From NCBI GenBank assembly GCA_963703235.1, contig OY969802.1, forward strand, positions 1,488,001 to 1,552,000: a DNA stretch of 64,000 nucleotides, in the 5' to 3' direction. The DNA comes from VRUE01 sp963703235. GTDB lineage: Bacteria; Actinomycetota; Thermoleophilia; Solirubrobacterales; 70-9. The notes under the pieces were generated by a model. That model was not told where the DNA came from. It saw only the letters and a list, made by a program, of their open reading frames with translations, and made no database searches. The translations under genes and the position numbers were made by a program. Of this stretch, positions 6,988 through 15,643 are shown piece after piece (the first letter of the stretch is position 1; every line of letters begins with the position of its first letter).

Positions 6988-9405
6988 TCATTTATGGGAA
7001 TCCACTGAGTCTTCGAGGCGCTCGATCTGCGGCAGCCGCCAGAGCACGCTGGCGATCGTCAGGCCGACCGCCGCGCAGAGCAGTGCCGCGAACCACTGGC
7101 CGGCGCTGAGCAGCGTCATCTCGAAGAAATCGCGTACCGGCGCCGCCGCCAGGATCAGCGCAAAGAGCGCGCCGAGGCCCGCGACCATCGCCAGCATGTA
7201 GCTCTGGATCGCGATGTGCTCGCGGCCCGGCCCTCGCTCCAACAGCAGCACGAAGCAGAGGCCGAGCACGATCAGCGTCGTCGTCGCGGCGGTGCGGCCG
7301 GCTTCCAGCGAGCCGCCGAAGACGGTATCGACGAGGAAGAAGCAGAGGATCGAGCCGAGCGCGGTAGCCAGGCCGGCCGGCACCGCGAAGGCGGCCAGCG
7401 CCCGCAGCAGGCGGCCGCGGTAGAGGGGCCCGTCGGAGGGGGCCAGCGCCAGCACGAAGGAGGGGATGCCGATCGTCAGGAAGACGGCCAGGGTCAGGTG
7501 GCGGGGCAGGAAGGGGAAGGCGAAGCCGGGCACCGCGACCAGCAGGATCAGGGCTGCCGCGTAGACGCTCTTGGTCAGGTAGAGGCGCCCGAGACGGTGG
7601 ATGTTGCGGGCGATCCGGCGCCCCTCGGCGACCGCCTCGGGCAGCCGCGCGAACTCGTCCTTCAGCAGCACCACGTCGGCGACCCCCTTGGTCACCTGGG
7701 CGCCGGAGCCCATCGCCACCGCCAACCGCGCCTGCTTCAGCGCCGGCACGTCGTTGACGCCGTCGCCGATCATCGCCGTGTAGCGGCCGCTCGCCCGCAG
7801 CGCCTCGACCAATGCCTTCTTCTGCTCGGGCGCGATCCGGCAGAAGATCGTGTTGCGCTGGGCTGCCTCGGCCAGCCCCTCGGGATCCTCGGGCAGCTCG
7901 GAGCCCTCGATCGTGCCGGCATCCGCCGGGATTCCCACCGACCGCGCCACCGCCGTCACCGTCGCCCGGGCGTCGCCGGAGATCAGCTTTAGATCGATGC
8001 CTTCCTCGTTGATGAAGGCGATCGTCTCGGCGGCGTCTGGCCGCAGCGTCTCCTCCAGCACGATCAGCGCCAGCGGCTTCAGCCGCGGCGGCGGCGCGGC
8101 GGCGGCATCCTCGGGAAGCGCCTCGCTCGACTCGCCGAAGACGACGACGCGCCGGCCCGCCGCCGTTTCCTCCTCCAGCTTGCGGGCCAGCCCCGGCGGC
8201 AGGCTCAGCGCTCCGGCCTGCGCAAGCACGTCCGGGGCGCCGAGCACGTAGCTGCTGCGACCCAGCCGCAGCCCGCTCCACTTCCAGCGCGAGGAGAACG
8301 GCACTTCGCCGCCGACCCTGCCCGCCTTGCCGGGAAACGCGGCCGCGACCGTCTCCAGGGTGCGGTTGCGGTCGCCGGCACTTGCCGCGAAGCGTCCCAG
8401 CGCCGCCCGCACCTCGTCCGGGTCGACTCCCTCGGCGACCTCGACGCCGAGCAGGCGCAGCTCGCCGTCGGTCAGCGTCCCCGTCTTGTCGACGCAGATC
8501 GTGTCGACAGCGGCGAGGCTCTCGGTCGCGCTCATCTGCTGGACGAGCGTGTCCTTGCGCGCCAGCCGCACCGCCGCCACCGCGAAGGTGACGCTCATCA
8601 GCAGCACCAGCCCCTCGGGGATCAGGGTGACCAGGCCCGCCGTCGCCGTCTGCGCCGACTCGACCAAGTCGGTGCCGCGCATCTGAAAGGTGAGGAGAAG
8701 GAGCACCGCCAGCGGCCCCATCGCGTAGGTGCAGGCGACGATCACCCTGTTGACCTCGTTTTGCAGCGGCGAGGGAGGGTGGCGGAAGGCCTTCGCCTCG
8801 CCTGCGAGGCGCCCCGCGTAACTCTCCTCACGCACGGCGTCGACCAGATAGTGGCCGGAGCCGGAGATGGCAAACGACCCCGACAGCGCCCGGTCGCCCC
8901 GCTCCTTGCGCACGCCGTCGGACTCGCCGGTCAGCAACGACTCGTCCACGGTCAGGCCGCGGCTGGCGATCGTCTCGCCGTCGGCGACGAGCTGGTCGCC
9001 TGGCTCGACCGCGACCACGTCGCCGGGCACGACCTCTTCGGCCAGCAGGCTGACGACCTCGCCGTCGCGCGCGACCTTGGCGTGAGGGGCGACGAGCACC
9101 GCCAGCTCCTCCAGGGTCCGCTTCGCCTTCAGCTCCTGGCGAATGCCGATGTAGGAGTTGACGATCGCGATCCCGAGGAAGGCGGCGTCGGCAAGCAGTC
9201 CGAGCGAGAGGATCAGCACCCCGAAGAAGCCGATGATCGCATTGAAGAGGGTGAAGACGTTGCCGGCGACGATGCTCGCGGTCGAGCGCGAGGAGCCCTC
9301 GCGAGGCGGGCCGAGCTTGCGCAGCCGCTTTGCCGCCTCGGCGCTGGAGAGGCCCGTCGGGGCTGCGTCGTCCGAGAGGACCTGCGTGGCAGCGGCGTCG
9401 GCCAT
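6988..9405 (-). CDS. CtpE-like cation-transporting P-type ATPase
   Basis: At 805 residues this matches the length of mycobacterial CtpE. Landmarks: LLTGES (actuator) at about 157-162, LIPEGLVLLM in the ion-site helix near 261-270, phosphorylation site DKTGT with Asp306, and the hinge motif MIGDGVNDVPALKQ. There is no N-terminal heavy-metal domain. The order helix pair, actuator, PEGL helix, phosphorylation and nucleotide domains, then six C-terminal membrane helices is that of P2-like ATPases. CtpE is reported to take up Ca2+; the sequence alone does not fix the ion. It is divergent from the oxidoreductase gene at 9435, only 29 nt away, and is followed by the wHTH regulator. Confidence 0.92.
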   Translation of the reverse strand: MADAAATQVLSDDAAPTGLSSAEAAKRLRKLGPPREGSSRSTASIVAGNVFTLFNAIIGFFGVLILSLGLLADAAFLGIAIVNSYIGIRQELKAKRTLEELAVLVAPHAKVARDGEVVSLLAEEVVPGDVVAVEPGDQLVADGETIASRGLTVDESLLTGESDGVRKERGDRALSGSFAISGSGHYLVDAVREESYAGRLAGEAKAFRHPPSPLQNEVNRVIVACTYAMGPLAVLLLLTFQMRGTDLVESAQTATAGLVTLIPEGLVLLMSVTFAVAAVRLARKDTLVQQMSATESLAAVDTICVDKTGTLTDGELRLLGVEVAEGVDPDEVRAALGRFAASAGDRNRTLETVAAAFPGKAGRVGGEVPFSSRWKWSGLRLGRSSYVLGAPDVLAQAGALSLPPGLARKLEEETAAGRRVVVFGESSEALPEDAAAAPPPRLKPLALIVLEETLRPDAAETIAFINEEGIDLKLISGDARATVTAVARSVGIPADAGTIEGSELPEDPEGLAEAAQRNTIFCRIAPEQKKALVEALRASGRYTAMIGDGVNDVPALKQARLAVAMGSGAQVTKGVADVVLLKDEFARLPEAVAEGRRIARNIHRLGRLYLTKSVYAAALILLVAVPGFAFPFLPRHLTLAVFLTIGIPSFVLALAPSDGPLYRGRLLRALAAFAVPAGLATALGSILCFFLVDTVFGGSLEAGRTAATTTLIVLGLCFVLLLERGPGREHIAIQSYMLAMVAGLGALFALILAAAPVRDFFEMTLLSAGQWFAALLCAAVGLTIASVLWRLPQIERLEDSVDSHK

Positions 9406-9434
9406 CGAGAGACATTCAATAGGGTTCGGCGCGG

Positions 9435-10481
9435 ATGGCGTTGAAGCTCGGACTGAACCTTGGCTACTGGGGCATCGGGCCCGCGGGCGAAGACGCGCTC
9501 GAGGTCGTGCAGGCGGCCGAGCGGGCCGGCTTCGAGTCGGTCTGGGCGGCCGAGTCCTACGGCTCCGACGTGGTCAGCGTGCTGGCGTGGCTGGCGCCGC
9601 AGACGAAGACGATCAACCTCGGCGCGGCGATCCTGCAGGTGCCGGCGCGGCCGCCGGCCGCCGCGGCGATGGCCGGCGCGACGATCGACAAATTGTCAGG
9701 CGGGCGCTTTCTCTTCGGCTTCGGGCCTTCCGGGCCGCAGGTCTCCGAAGGCTGGTACGGCGTCCCCTACGCGAAGCCGTGGGGGCGGACCCGCGAGTAC
9801 ATCGAAGTGGTGCGCGAGATCGTCGCCCGCGAGGCCAAGCTCGAGCACGACGGCGAGCACTACCGGCTGCCGCTGCCCGGCGGCGAGGGCAAGCCGTTGA
9901 AGCTCAACTTCCACCCTGTGCGGAGCCGGATCCCGGTCTTCGTCGGCGCGATCGGCCGCAAATCGGTCGAGATGGCGGCCGAGATCTGCGACGGCTGGAT
10001 CCCGATCTTCTTCTCGGTTGACGCCTTCGCGCGGACCTGGGGCGAGCACTTGGAGGCGGGCTTCGCCAAGGGCGGTCGGCAGCGCTCGGACCTCGAGGTC
10101 TCCCCCACGCTGCAGGTGGCGATCGACGGCGACCTGGAGGCGGCCAAGAACGTCGTCAAGGCCGGCCTCGTCCTCTACTTCGGCGGCATGGGCAGCCGCA
10201 AGACCAACTTCTACGTCGACCTCGCCCACCGCTTCGGCTTCGGCGAGGTCGCCGACGAGGTCCAGCGCCGCTTCCAGGACGGCGACCGTGAGGGCGCCTT
10301 CGCGGCGATGCCCGACGAGATCGTCGAGGCGACCTCGCTGGTCGGCAGCGAGGCCGAGGTGGCGGAGCGGATCGAGCGCTTCCGCGGCGCCGGCGTCGAT
10401 CGCCTCATCGTCTCCCCGGTCCACGTCGAGCGGGGCGAGCAGCTGCACACGATCGAGCGCCTGGCCGCCCTAGCCGGGTGA
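9435..10481 (+). CDS. LLM-class (F420-dependent type) oxidoreductase
   Basis: A 348-residue TIM-barrel enzyme of the luciferase-like monooxygenase family. It opens MALKLGLNLGYWGIGPAGED and has AAERAGFESVWAAESYGSD, INLGAAILQVPARPPAAAAM and LSGGRFLFGFGPSGPQVSEGW, all standard for F420-dependent family members in actinobacteria. The C-terminal FRGAGVDRLIVSPVH is also conserved. The hydride donor is expected to be reduced F420; the substrate is unknown. TAGGGT (9420-9425) 9 nt before the ATG is a leaderless-type -10. It shares a 29-nt divergent spacer with the P-type ATPase gene. It is a distant paralog of the gene at 19982-20914. Confidence 0.9.
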   Translation: MALKLGLNLGYWGIGPAGEDALEVVQAAERAGFESVWAAESYGSDVVSVLAWLAPQTKTINLGAAILQVPARPPAAAAMAGATIDKLSGGRFLFGFGPSGPQVSEGWYGVPYAKPWGRTREYIEVVREIVAREAKLEHDGEHYRLPLPGGEGKPLKLNFHPVRSRIPVFVGAIGRKSVEMAAEICDGWIPIFFSVDAFARTWGEHLEAGFAKGGRQRSDLEVSPTLQVAIDGDLEAAKNVVKAGLVLYFGGMGSRKTNFYVDLAHRFGFGEVADEVQRRFQDGDREGAFAAMPDEIVEATSLVGSEAEVAERIERFRGAGVDRLIVSPVHVERGEQLHTIERLAALAG

Positions 10482-10575
10482 CGCACGTGGCACTTCGCAT
10501 ATCGGCGTCCTCGGTCGCTCGCGTGCAGAGCACGCCACGCTCCCTGCGTCCTTGATCTGCTCGGCCACGTGCGTC
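10480..10575. repeat. 12-bp inverted repeat with 72-nt loop
   Basis: GACGCACGTGGC (10480-10491, starting in the stop codon of the oxidoreductase gene) is perfectly repeated in inverted form at 10564-10575. The loop has further short complementary runs such as GCGTGC/GCACGC. It fills the 131-nt gap before pntAA and could be a structured terminator or small RNA. Confidence 0.5.
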
Positions 10576-10612
10576 CCCGGTCCAACTCTCATCGCATAAC
10601 CTTCCGCGCCGC

Positions 10613-11731
10613 ATGAAGATCGGAGTGCCGAAAGAGACCGCTGAGGGGGAGCGCCGTGTCGCGCTCGTGCCCGATGCCGTCAAGTCACTGCGCAAGAACG
10701 AGAAGCTCGAGGTCGTCGTCGAGTCCGGCGCCGGCGTCGCCGCCGGCCACCCCGACTCCCAGTACGAGGAGGCGGGCGCCGAGGTCGGCGACCCCGCCGG
10801 TACCTGGAGGGCTGACGTCGTCCTCCGCGTCGCGACCCCCAGCGCCGAGGAAATCGGCCGCCTCAACGGAAGCCAGGTCCTGATCGGCCACCTCGCGCCC
10901 TGGACCTCGGCCGAGACCAACAAGGCGCTGGCCTCGAGTGGCGTGACCAGCTTCGCGATGGAGGCGATCCCGCGCACGACGCGGGCGCAGGCGATGGACG
11001 CGCTCTCCTCCCAGGCCGCCGCCGGCGGCTACGCGGCGACCCTGATCGCCGCCCGCGAGTCGGGTCGCTTCTTCGGGATGATGACCACGGCCGCCGGTAC
11101 CGTGCCGCCGGCCAAGGTGCTGGTGCTGGGCGCCGGCGTCGCCGGCCTGCAGGCTGTCGCCACCGCGAAGCGGCTGGGCGCGATCGTCACCGGCTTCGAC
11201 ATCCGCCGCGCCGCCTGGGAGCAGATCGCCTCGCTCGGCGGCCGGCCGCTGGAACTGGACTTCATCCCCGACGCCGAAGGCGAGGGCGGCTACGCGCGGC
11301 CGCTCACCGACGAGGAGAACGCCAAGGTGGTCGAGGCGATCAGCGAGAACGCCGCCAAGCAGGACGTGATCGTCACCACCGCGGCCATCCCCGGCCGCCC
11401 GGCGCCGCGGCTGATCACCGCCGAGGCGGTGCGCAGCATGCAGCCCGGCTCGGTGATCGTCGACCTCGCCGCCGAGAGCGGCGGCAACTGCGAGCTGACC
11501 CAGGCGGGCCAGACGGTGGTCGAGAACGGCGTCAAGGTCGTCGGCCCGCGCAACCTGCCCAGCGAGATGCCGGCACCCGCCTCGCAGCTCTACGCCAAGA
11601 ACCTGGAGAACCTGCTCGGCCTCCTGGTCGACGAGGAGGGCGAGCTGAAGATCGACTTCGAGGACGACATCGTCGCCGCCGCCTGCATCACCCACGGCGG
11701 CGAGATCCGCAACGAGAGGGCGGCCAAATAA
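10613..11731 (+). CDS. pntAA: NAD(P)+ transhydrogenase subunit alpha part 1
   Basis: A 372-residue protein, the soluble NAD(H)-binding domain I of proton-translocating transhydrogenase. It begins MKIGVPKETAEGERRVALVP, a signature shared with alanine dehydrogenase. The Rossmann motif VLVLGAGVAGLQAVATAKRL lies near residue 165, and later TTAAIPGRPAPRLIT and GSVIVDLAAESGGNCELT are family-typical. Domain I passes hydride between NADH and the NADP+ held by PntB, coupled to proton movement. The stop overlaps the ATG of the next gene (TAATG). The split of the alpha chain into two genes is the usual actinobacterial form. TAACCT lies 10 nt before the ATG. Confidence 0.96.
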   Translation: MKIGVPKETAEGERRVALVPDAVKSLRKNEKLEVVVESGAGVAAGHPDSQYEEAGAEVGDPAGTWRADVVLRVATPSAEEIGRLNGSQVLIGHLAPWTSAETNKALASSGVTSFAMEAIPRTTRAQAMDALSSQAAAGGYAATLIAARESGRFFGMMTTAAGTVPPAKVLVLGAGVAGLQAVATAKRLGAIVTGFDIRRAAWEQIASLGGRPLELDFIPDAEGEGGYARPLTDEENAKVVEAISENAAKQDVIVTTAAIPGRPAPRLITAEAVRSMQPGSVIVDLAAESGGNCELTQAGQTVVENGVKVVGPRNLPSEMPAPASQLYAKNLENLLGLLVDEEGELKIDFEDDIVAAACITHGGEIRNERAAK

Positions 11732-12048
11732 TGAGCTTGATGACCGAGATCACGATCTTCGTCCTCGCCGCTTTCGTCGGCTTCGAGGTGATCTCGAAGG
11801 TGCCGACGACGCTGCACACGCCGCTGATGTCGCAGACCAACGCGATCCACGGGATCGTGATGCTGGGCGGGCTGATCGTCGTCGGCTTCGCCGACGACGG
11901 CCTCGAGTACGTGATCGGCACGATCGCGATCGCCTTCGGCGCGATCAACATCGTCGGCGGCTTCATGGTCACCGACCGGATGCTGGGCATGTTCTCGCGC
12001 AAGCCCAAGCCGAAGGGCGATCCCAGCTCCGACGGCTCCGGGGGATGA
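11731..12048 (+). CDS. pntAB: NAD(P)+ transhydrogenase subunit alpha part 2
   Basis: A 105-residue membrane protein with three hydrophobic helices. HTPLMSQTNAIHGIVMLGGL near residue 30 is the conserved stretch that lines the proton path together with PntB. It overlaps pntAA by one base and ends 1 nt before the pntB GTG, so the three genes form one tightly coupled operon. The last 15 residues are polar and low-complexity. Confidence 0.95.
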   Translation: MSLMTEITIFVLAAFVGFEVISKVPTTLHTPLMSQTNAIHGIVMLGGLIVVGFADDGLEYVIGTIAIAFGAINIVGGFMVTDRMLGMFSRKPKPKGDPSSDGSGG

Positions 12049-12049
12049 C

Positions 12050-13483
12050 GTGAGCGCTCTCGCCCAGATCCCCGCAGCCGTGCTCGAGCCGGGTGGCGAC
12101 GGCGCCACCGCGCTCTACATCGTCGCCTTCTCGCTGTTCATCGTCGGCGTCCGCCGTGGCACCCACCCGACCACCGCGAAGCAGGGCAACCTGATCGCAG
12201 CCGGCGGCATGGCTATCGCCGTGGTGACGACGCTGCTGCTGGAGGGGATGGGCAACTGGGGGATCCTGATCGGAGGCCTGGCGATCGGCACCGCGATCGG
12301 CGTGGTCGCCTCGCTGCGGGTCCAGATGACCGAGATGCCGCAGATGGTCGCCCTCTACAACGGCGTCGGTGGCGGCGCCGTCGCCCTGATCGCCTGGTCG
12401 GAGATCCGCCACGGCATCTCGCTCGGCCACGAGATCCCCCTCGACGAGCTGATTCCCGTCCTCTTCGCCGCCGTCGTCGGCTCGGTCTCCTTCTGGGGCT
12501 CGAACATCGCCTTCGCCAAGCTCCAGGACCTGATCCCGACCCGGCCCCTTGCCGTCCCCGGGCAGCAGGTGATCAACGCGCTGCTGCTGATCGGCATCGT
12601 CGCCGCCTGCGTCAACATCGCGGTCAACAACGACGATCCCTCGCAGGCGATCTTCATCGCGGTCCTGGTCGCCGCGGCGCTGCTCGGCAACCTGGTCGTG
12701 CTGCCGATCGGCGGCGCCGACATGCCGGTCGTGATCTCGCTGCTCAACGCCTTCACCGGTCTCTCGGCCGCCGCTGCCGGCTTCGCGCTCGACAACGTGG
12801 CGCTGATCGTCGCCGGCACCCTGGTCGGCTCCTCGGGAACGATCCTGACGATGGAGATGGCGACCGCGATGAACCGCTCGGTCGGCAACGTCCTCTTCGC
12901 CGGCTTCGGCGGCGCCCCCAGCGGCGGCGGTGGGGGGAGCGGCGAGGAGAGGCCGCACACGTCGATCGGCGCCCAGGACGCGGCCATAAAGCTGGCTTAC
13001 GCAGATTCCGTGGTGATCGTGCCGGGCTACGGCCTCGCCGTCGCCCAGGCCCAGCACGCGATCAAGGAGGTCGCCGACGAGCTGGAGAAGCGCGGCGTCA
13101 CCGTCGGCTACGCGATCCACCCGGTCGCCGGCCGCATGCCCGGCCACATGAACGTGCTGCTGGCCGAGGCCGACGTCCCCTACGAGCAGCTGAAGGAGAT
13201 GGAGGAGGTCAACCCGGAGCTGCCGCGCACCGACGTCGCGGTCGTCGTCGGCGCGAATGACGTGACCAACCCCGCGGCGAAGAACGACCCGGACAGTCCG
13301 ATCGCCGGCATGCCGATCATCGAGGTCAACGAGGCCCAGCAGGTGATCGTGATCAAGCGCTCGCTCAGCCCCGGCTTCGCCGGCATCGACAACGACCTCT
13401 TCTACGAACCGAACACCTCGATGCTGTTCGCCGACGCCAAACAGGCCGCCGCCGACATAGCCTCCGAGATCCAGCAGCTCTAG
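12050..13483 (+). CDS. pntB: NAD(P)+ transhydrogenase subunit beta
   Basis: 477 residues. About nine membrane helices occupy residues 15-290, including VGGGAVALIAW and MPVVISLLNAFTGLSAAAAG. A Gly/Ser-rich linker (FGGAPSGGGGGSGEE) leads to the NADP(H)-binding domain III, with VPGYGLAVAQAQHAIKEVAD, HPVAGRMPGHMNVLLAEADV, VVVGANDVTNPAAK and IVIKRSLSPGFAGIDN, all diagnostic. The start is GTG at 12050. The complex makes NADPH from NADH using the proton gradient. A hairpin at 13524-13542 and then a long palindrome follow the gene. Confidence 0.96.
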   Translation: MSALAQIPAAVLEPGGDGATALYIVAFSLFIVGVRRGTHPTTAKQGNLIAAGGMAIAVVTTLLLEGMGNWGILIGGLAIGTAIGVVASLRVQMTEMPQMVALYNGVGGGAVALIAWSEIRHGISLGHEIPLDELIPVLFAAVVGSVSFWGSNIAFAKLQDLIPTRPLAVPGQQVINALLLIGIVAACVNIAVNNDDPSQAIFIAVLVAAALLGNLVVLPIGGADMPVVISLLNAFTGLSAAAAGFALDNVALIVAGTLVGSSGTILTMEMATAMNRSVGNVLFAGFGGAPSGGGGGSGEERPHTSIGAQDAAIKLAYADSVVIVPGYGLAVAQAQHAIKEVADELEKRGVTVGYAIHPVAGRMPGHMNVLLAEADVPYEQLKEMEEVNPELPRTDVAVVVGANDVTNPAAKNDPDSPIAGMPIIEVNEAQQVIVIKRSLSPGFAGIDNDLFYEPNTSMLFADAKQAAADIASEIQQL

Positions 13484-13523
13484 CGGCCCGCGCCCGGGCG
13501 TTAGCCGCAAACTCGACGAATTC

Positions 13524-13542
13524 TCGCCCCCAAAGGGGGCGA
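13524..13542 (+). terminator. 8-bp stem-loop after pntB
   Basis: TCGCCCCC (13524-13531), loop AAA and GGGGGCGA (13535-13542) form a GC-rich hairpin 41 nt after the pntB stop. No U-tract follows; the dispersed palindrome begins 5 nt later. Confidence 0.55.
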
Positions 13543-13547
13543 ATCCA

Positions 13548-13596
13548 GACGAGCCGTGACTTAGACACCCTATGGGTGTTCAACTAACGGCTCGTC
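13548..13596. repeat. Dispersed palindrome, copy 1 (imperfect)
   Basis: 49 nt, left arm beginning GACGAGCCGTGACTTAGAC and ending CACCC, loop TAT, right arm GGGTG... to ACGGCTCGTC. The outer 10 and inner 5 bp pair perfectly; four positions in the middle of the arm do not. It separates pntB from the AbiEi/DUF559 gene in tandem orientation. An ATG lies in its loop at 13572 but is probably not used as a start. Confidence 0.9.
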
Positions 13597-13616
13597 AAGG
13601 CAGGAAGCGGCGGCGA

Positions 13617-14525
13617 ATGCTGTCCCAGCGTGAGCGAGAGCTGGCAGCCTTGGCAGATCGGCAGCATGGCGTCATCGCACGCCGGCAGTTGATTGCCGCT
13701 GGGGTGAGCGCTCGGTCGATCGGACGGCGTATCGAGGCAAGTCGACTTCAGGTCGTTCATCGCGGCGTATATGCATTTGGATATGGGAAGCTGACTCGTC
13801 GCGGACACTGGATGGCTGCCGTGCTGGCCTGCGGCGAGTTGGCGCTGCTGAGCCATCGAAGTGCAGCCGCACTCTGGGGGCTGATGCGATCCCACAGGGG
13901 TCCGATTGACGTTTCATCTGCAAGCGGACGCGGCAGGCCCGGCATCCTCGTGCACGAGGGAGGAATACACCAAGACGATCGGGCGAATGTCGCTGGAATC
14001 CCCGTTACGACGGTTGCGCGCACTCTCTTCGACCTCGCCGAATTGGTCGATGAGCATCAACTCGAAAAGGCTTTCGAGGAGGCCGACAGGCTGAGACTGC
14101 TCGAGATGGCAGCGCTGGAAAGCGTCTGTGCTCGCGGCCACGGACGCAAGGCGCTTAAGCCGATCCGCAGCCTAATCGAGGCTGCTCGAATGCCGGAACC
14201 CAGCCGGACGTGGCTCGAGGACCGTGCCCTCGACTTCTGCCGGGCGTACGACCTACCCCCACCAGCCACCAACGTCGAGGTTCTTGGGCACGAGGTCGAT
14301 GCCTACTGGCCACGTCAACGCCTTGTTGTCGAGTCCGACAGCTGGGCATTCCATCGCCACCGCGCCGCCTTCGAGCGCGACCGTGCCCGCGATGCCGCCT
14401 TGCAGGCCGAGGGCTATCGCGTTATTCGTCTAACCCATCGCCGACTCGAGCGGGAACCCCAAACCGTTGCCGAAGAGCTGCGTCGCCTCCTGGCCATCTC
14501 GCAATCTGGACGAGCCGTGACTTAA
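13617..14525 (+). CDS. AbiEi-type HTH plus DUF559 (VSR-like nuclease) protein
   Basis: 302 residues. Residues ~5-55 (LAALADRQHGVIARRQLIAA, GVSARSIGRRIE) form the AbiEi antitoxin-type winged helix and the middle has the associated HRGVYAFG and HRSAAALWGL motifs. The C-terminal ~90 residues are DUF559-like: NVEVLGHEVDAYWPRQRLVV, ESDSWAFHRHRAAFERDRARD, then LQAEGYRVIRLTHRRL, the VSR/PD-(D/E)XK nuclease fold with acidic and Arg residues in place. AGGAAG about 10 nt upstream supports the ATG at 13617 over the ATG at 13572 inside a palindrome. The last residues GRAVT and the stop are encoded by palindrome copy 2. Base composition looks lower in GC than the neighbours, suggesting transfer. No AbiEii toxin gene is adjacent. 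Function is unproven: antitoxin-like regulator or DNA nuclease. Confidence 0.85.
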   Translation: MLSQRERELAALADRQHGVIARRQLIAAGVSARSIGRRIEASRLQVVHRGVYAFGYGKLTRRGHWMAAVLACGELALLSHRSAAALWGLMRSHRGPIDVSSASGRGRPGILVHEGGIHQDDRANVAGIPVTTVARTLFDLAELVDEHQLEKAFEEADRLRLLEMAALESVCARGHGRKALKPIRSLIEAARMPEPSRTWLEDRALDFCRAYDLPPPATNVEVLGHEVDAYWPRQRLVVESDSWAFHRHRAAFERDRARDAALQAEGYRVIRLTHRRLEREPQTVAEELRRLLAISQSGRAVT

Positions 14526-14557
14526 GCACCCAATGGGTGCTTAAGTCACGGCTCGTC
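14509..14557. repeat. Dispersed palindrome, copy 2 (perfect 23-bp arms)
   Basis: Arms of 23 bp beginning GACGAGCCGTGACTTAAG pair without a mismatch around loop AAT. The first 17 nt are the 3' end of the AbiEi/DUF559 gene and provide its TAA. A short TTT follows the right arm. Confidence 0.95.
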
Positions 14558-14600
14558 TTTGGGGTGGGGCGAAAGTCGGCTTCCATGGCCTTGTACCGGT

Positions 14601-15563
14601 GTGCGACAACGGGAGAAGGCTCGGGAGCGAGGGCAGGTGGCCGTGGAGTGGGTTGGTCTCATCGCGCTCGTTGCGCTGGCGATGGTCGCGCTGACAGCGG
14701 CCGGGGCGAGGGTCCCCGGGACCGCCTTGGCGCGGGCGATCGGGGCGAAGGTTCTCTGCGCTGCCGCGCTCGCGGACACCTGCGGCGACGAACCGGTGCT
14801 GATCGCCGCCTACGGGACCGAGGTCGGCCGGCTGGCCCGTGATCACATGCCGTCGCTTGCCTTCGAGCAGGGATCACGGGCGCTGCCGGTCGACTTCCGC
14901 CGCTGCCGTAGCAGCGCTTGCGGTGACGGCTCGGCCCGCGGGCTTGTCGATCGCACCGATGCTGGGCTCCCCGTCACGGCGTTCGTGCGCGTGATCGATT
15001 GCCGGGACGCGAGCCAGGCCGAATCCGGACCAGATTCCGCCGCCGCGGCCGGAGCGACCCCGACGTGCTCCGGCAACCGCGCCGGCAACCTCTACGTCCA
15101 GTACTGGCTCTACTACGCAGACTCGGCGACGCTGCGCGGCGTACCCGTCGCCGGCGGCGCGGGCTACCACCGCGACGACTGGGAGAGCGTCCAGGTTCGC
15201 ATCGAGCCGGATGGGACCGTGTACGAACGCGCCTCGTCCCACCACGGCTACAACTACAGCCGGAACCTCGCAAACGCTGGCTCGGACGCCGGCATCAGCC
15301 CGCTGAGGACGATCGCCGAGGCGGTCGGCGCCCGTCCCCGCAACGGCTGGGGACCGTCACGTGGGCTGCTGCGGGTGTCCGGCGGCAGCCACGCCGGCAA
15401 CGCGAGCGGTTTCCTCAACCTCGATCGCATCGTGCTTGGCGACCGCGTCCACCTCGTGCCGCTGGAGCCAATCGCTGCAACCGGTGGGCGCTACCGCTTC
15501 GCCGTCAGCCCGCCTTGGCACAAGCGAGTCTGGAGCGATCCGGAGGCGGCCGGCACAGACTGA
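14601..15563 (+). CDS. TadE-like N-terminus fused to a Vps62-like domain; probable surface protein
   Basis: About 320 residues from a GTG at 14601 (start not certain; no clear ribosome site). The N-terminus RQREKARERGQVAVEWVGLI ALVALAMVALTAAG is a class III prepilin/TadE-type signal: basic, Gly before the hydrophobic stretch, Glu at position +5. The C-terminal domain includes GNLYVQYWLYYAD, YHRDDWESVQVRIEPDG and ASSHHGYNYSRN, resembling the Vps62-like domain with its H-x-DDWE core. Four or more Cys in the middle (CGDEP, CRSSACGD, CRDA, CSGN) may form disulfides outside the cell. No Tad assembly genes are nearby, so it may be a pseudopilin-anchored enzyme or adhesin. Domain names come from pattern and need a profile search. 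Confidence 0.7.
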   Translation: MRQREKARERGQVAVEWVGLIALVALAMVALTAAGARVPGTALARAIGAKVLCAAALADTCGDEPVLIAAYGTEVGRLARDHMPSLAFEQGSRALPVDFRRCRSSACGDGSARGLVDRTDAGLPVTAFVRVIDCRDASQAESGPDSAAAAGATPTCSGNRAGNLYVQYWLYYADSATLRGVPVAGGAGYHRDDWESVQVRIEPDGTVYERASSHHGYNYSRNLANAGSDAGISPLRTIAEAVGARPRNGWGPSRGLLRVSGGSHAGNASGFLNLDRIVLGDRVHLVPLEPIAATGGRYRFAVSPPWHKRVWSDPEAAGTD

Positions 15564-15643
15564 TGGCCGCCCGCCAGGGTGACCAGGTATCTGCGCGCAA
15601 CCAAAGGCCGCGCCACTAGATCTGAACCCTGACGCCGGCCCAG

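Noticed and set aside
13572..13616. ATG at 13572 as the start of the AbiEi/DUF559 gene
   Set aside because: It lies in the loop of palindrome copy 1 and has no ribosome site; ATG 13617 has AGGAAG at good spacing and begins at the conserved HTH region.
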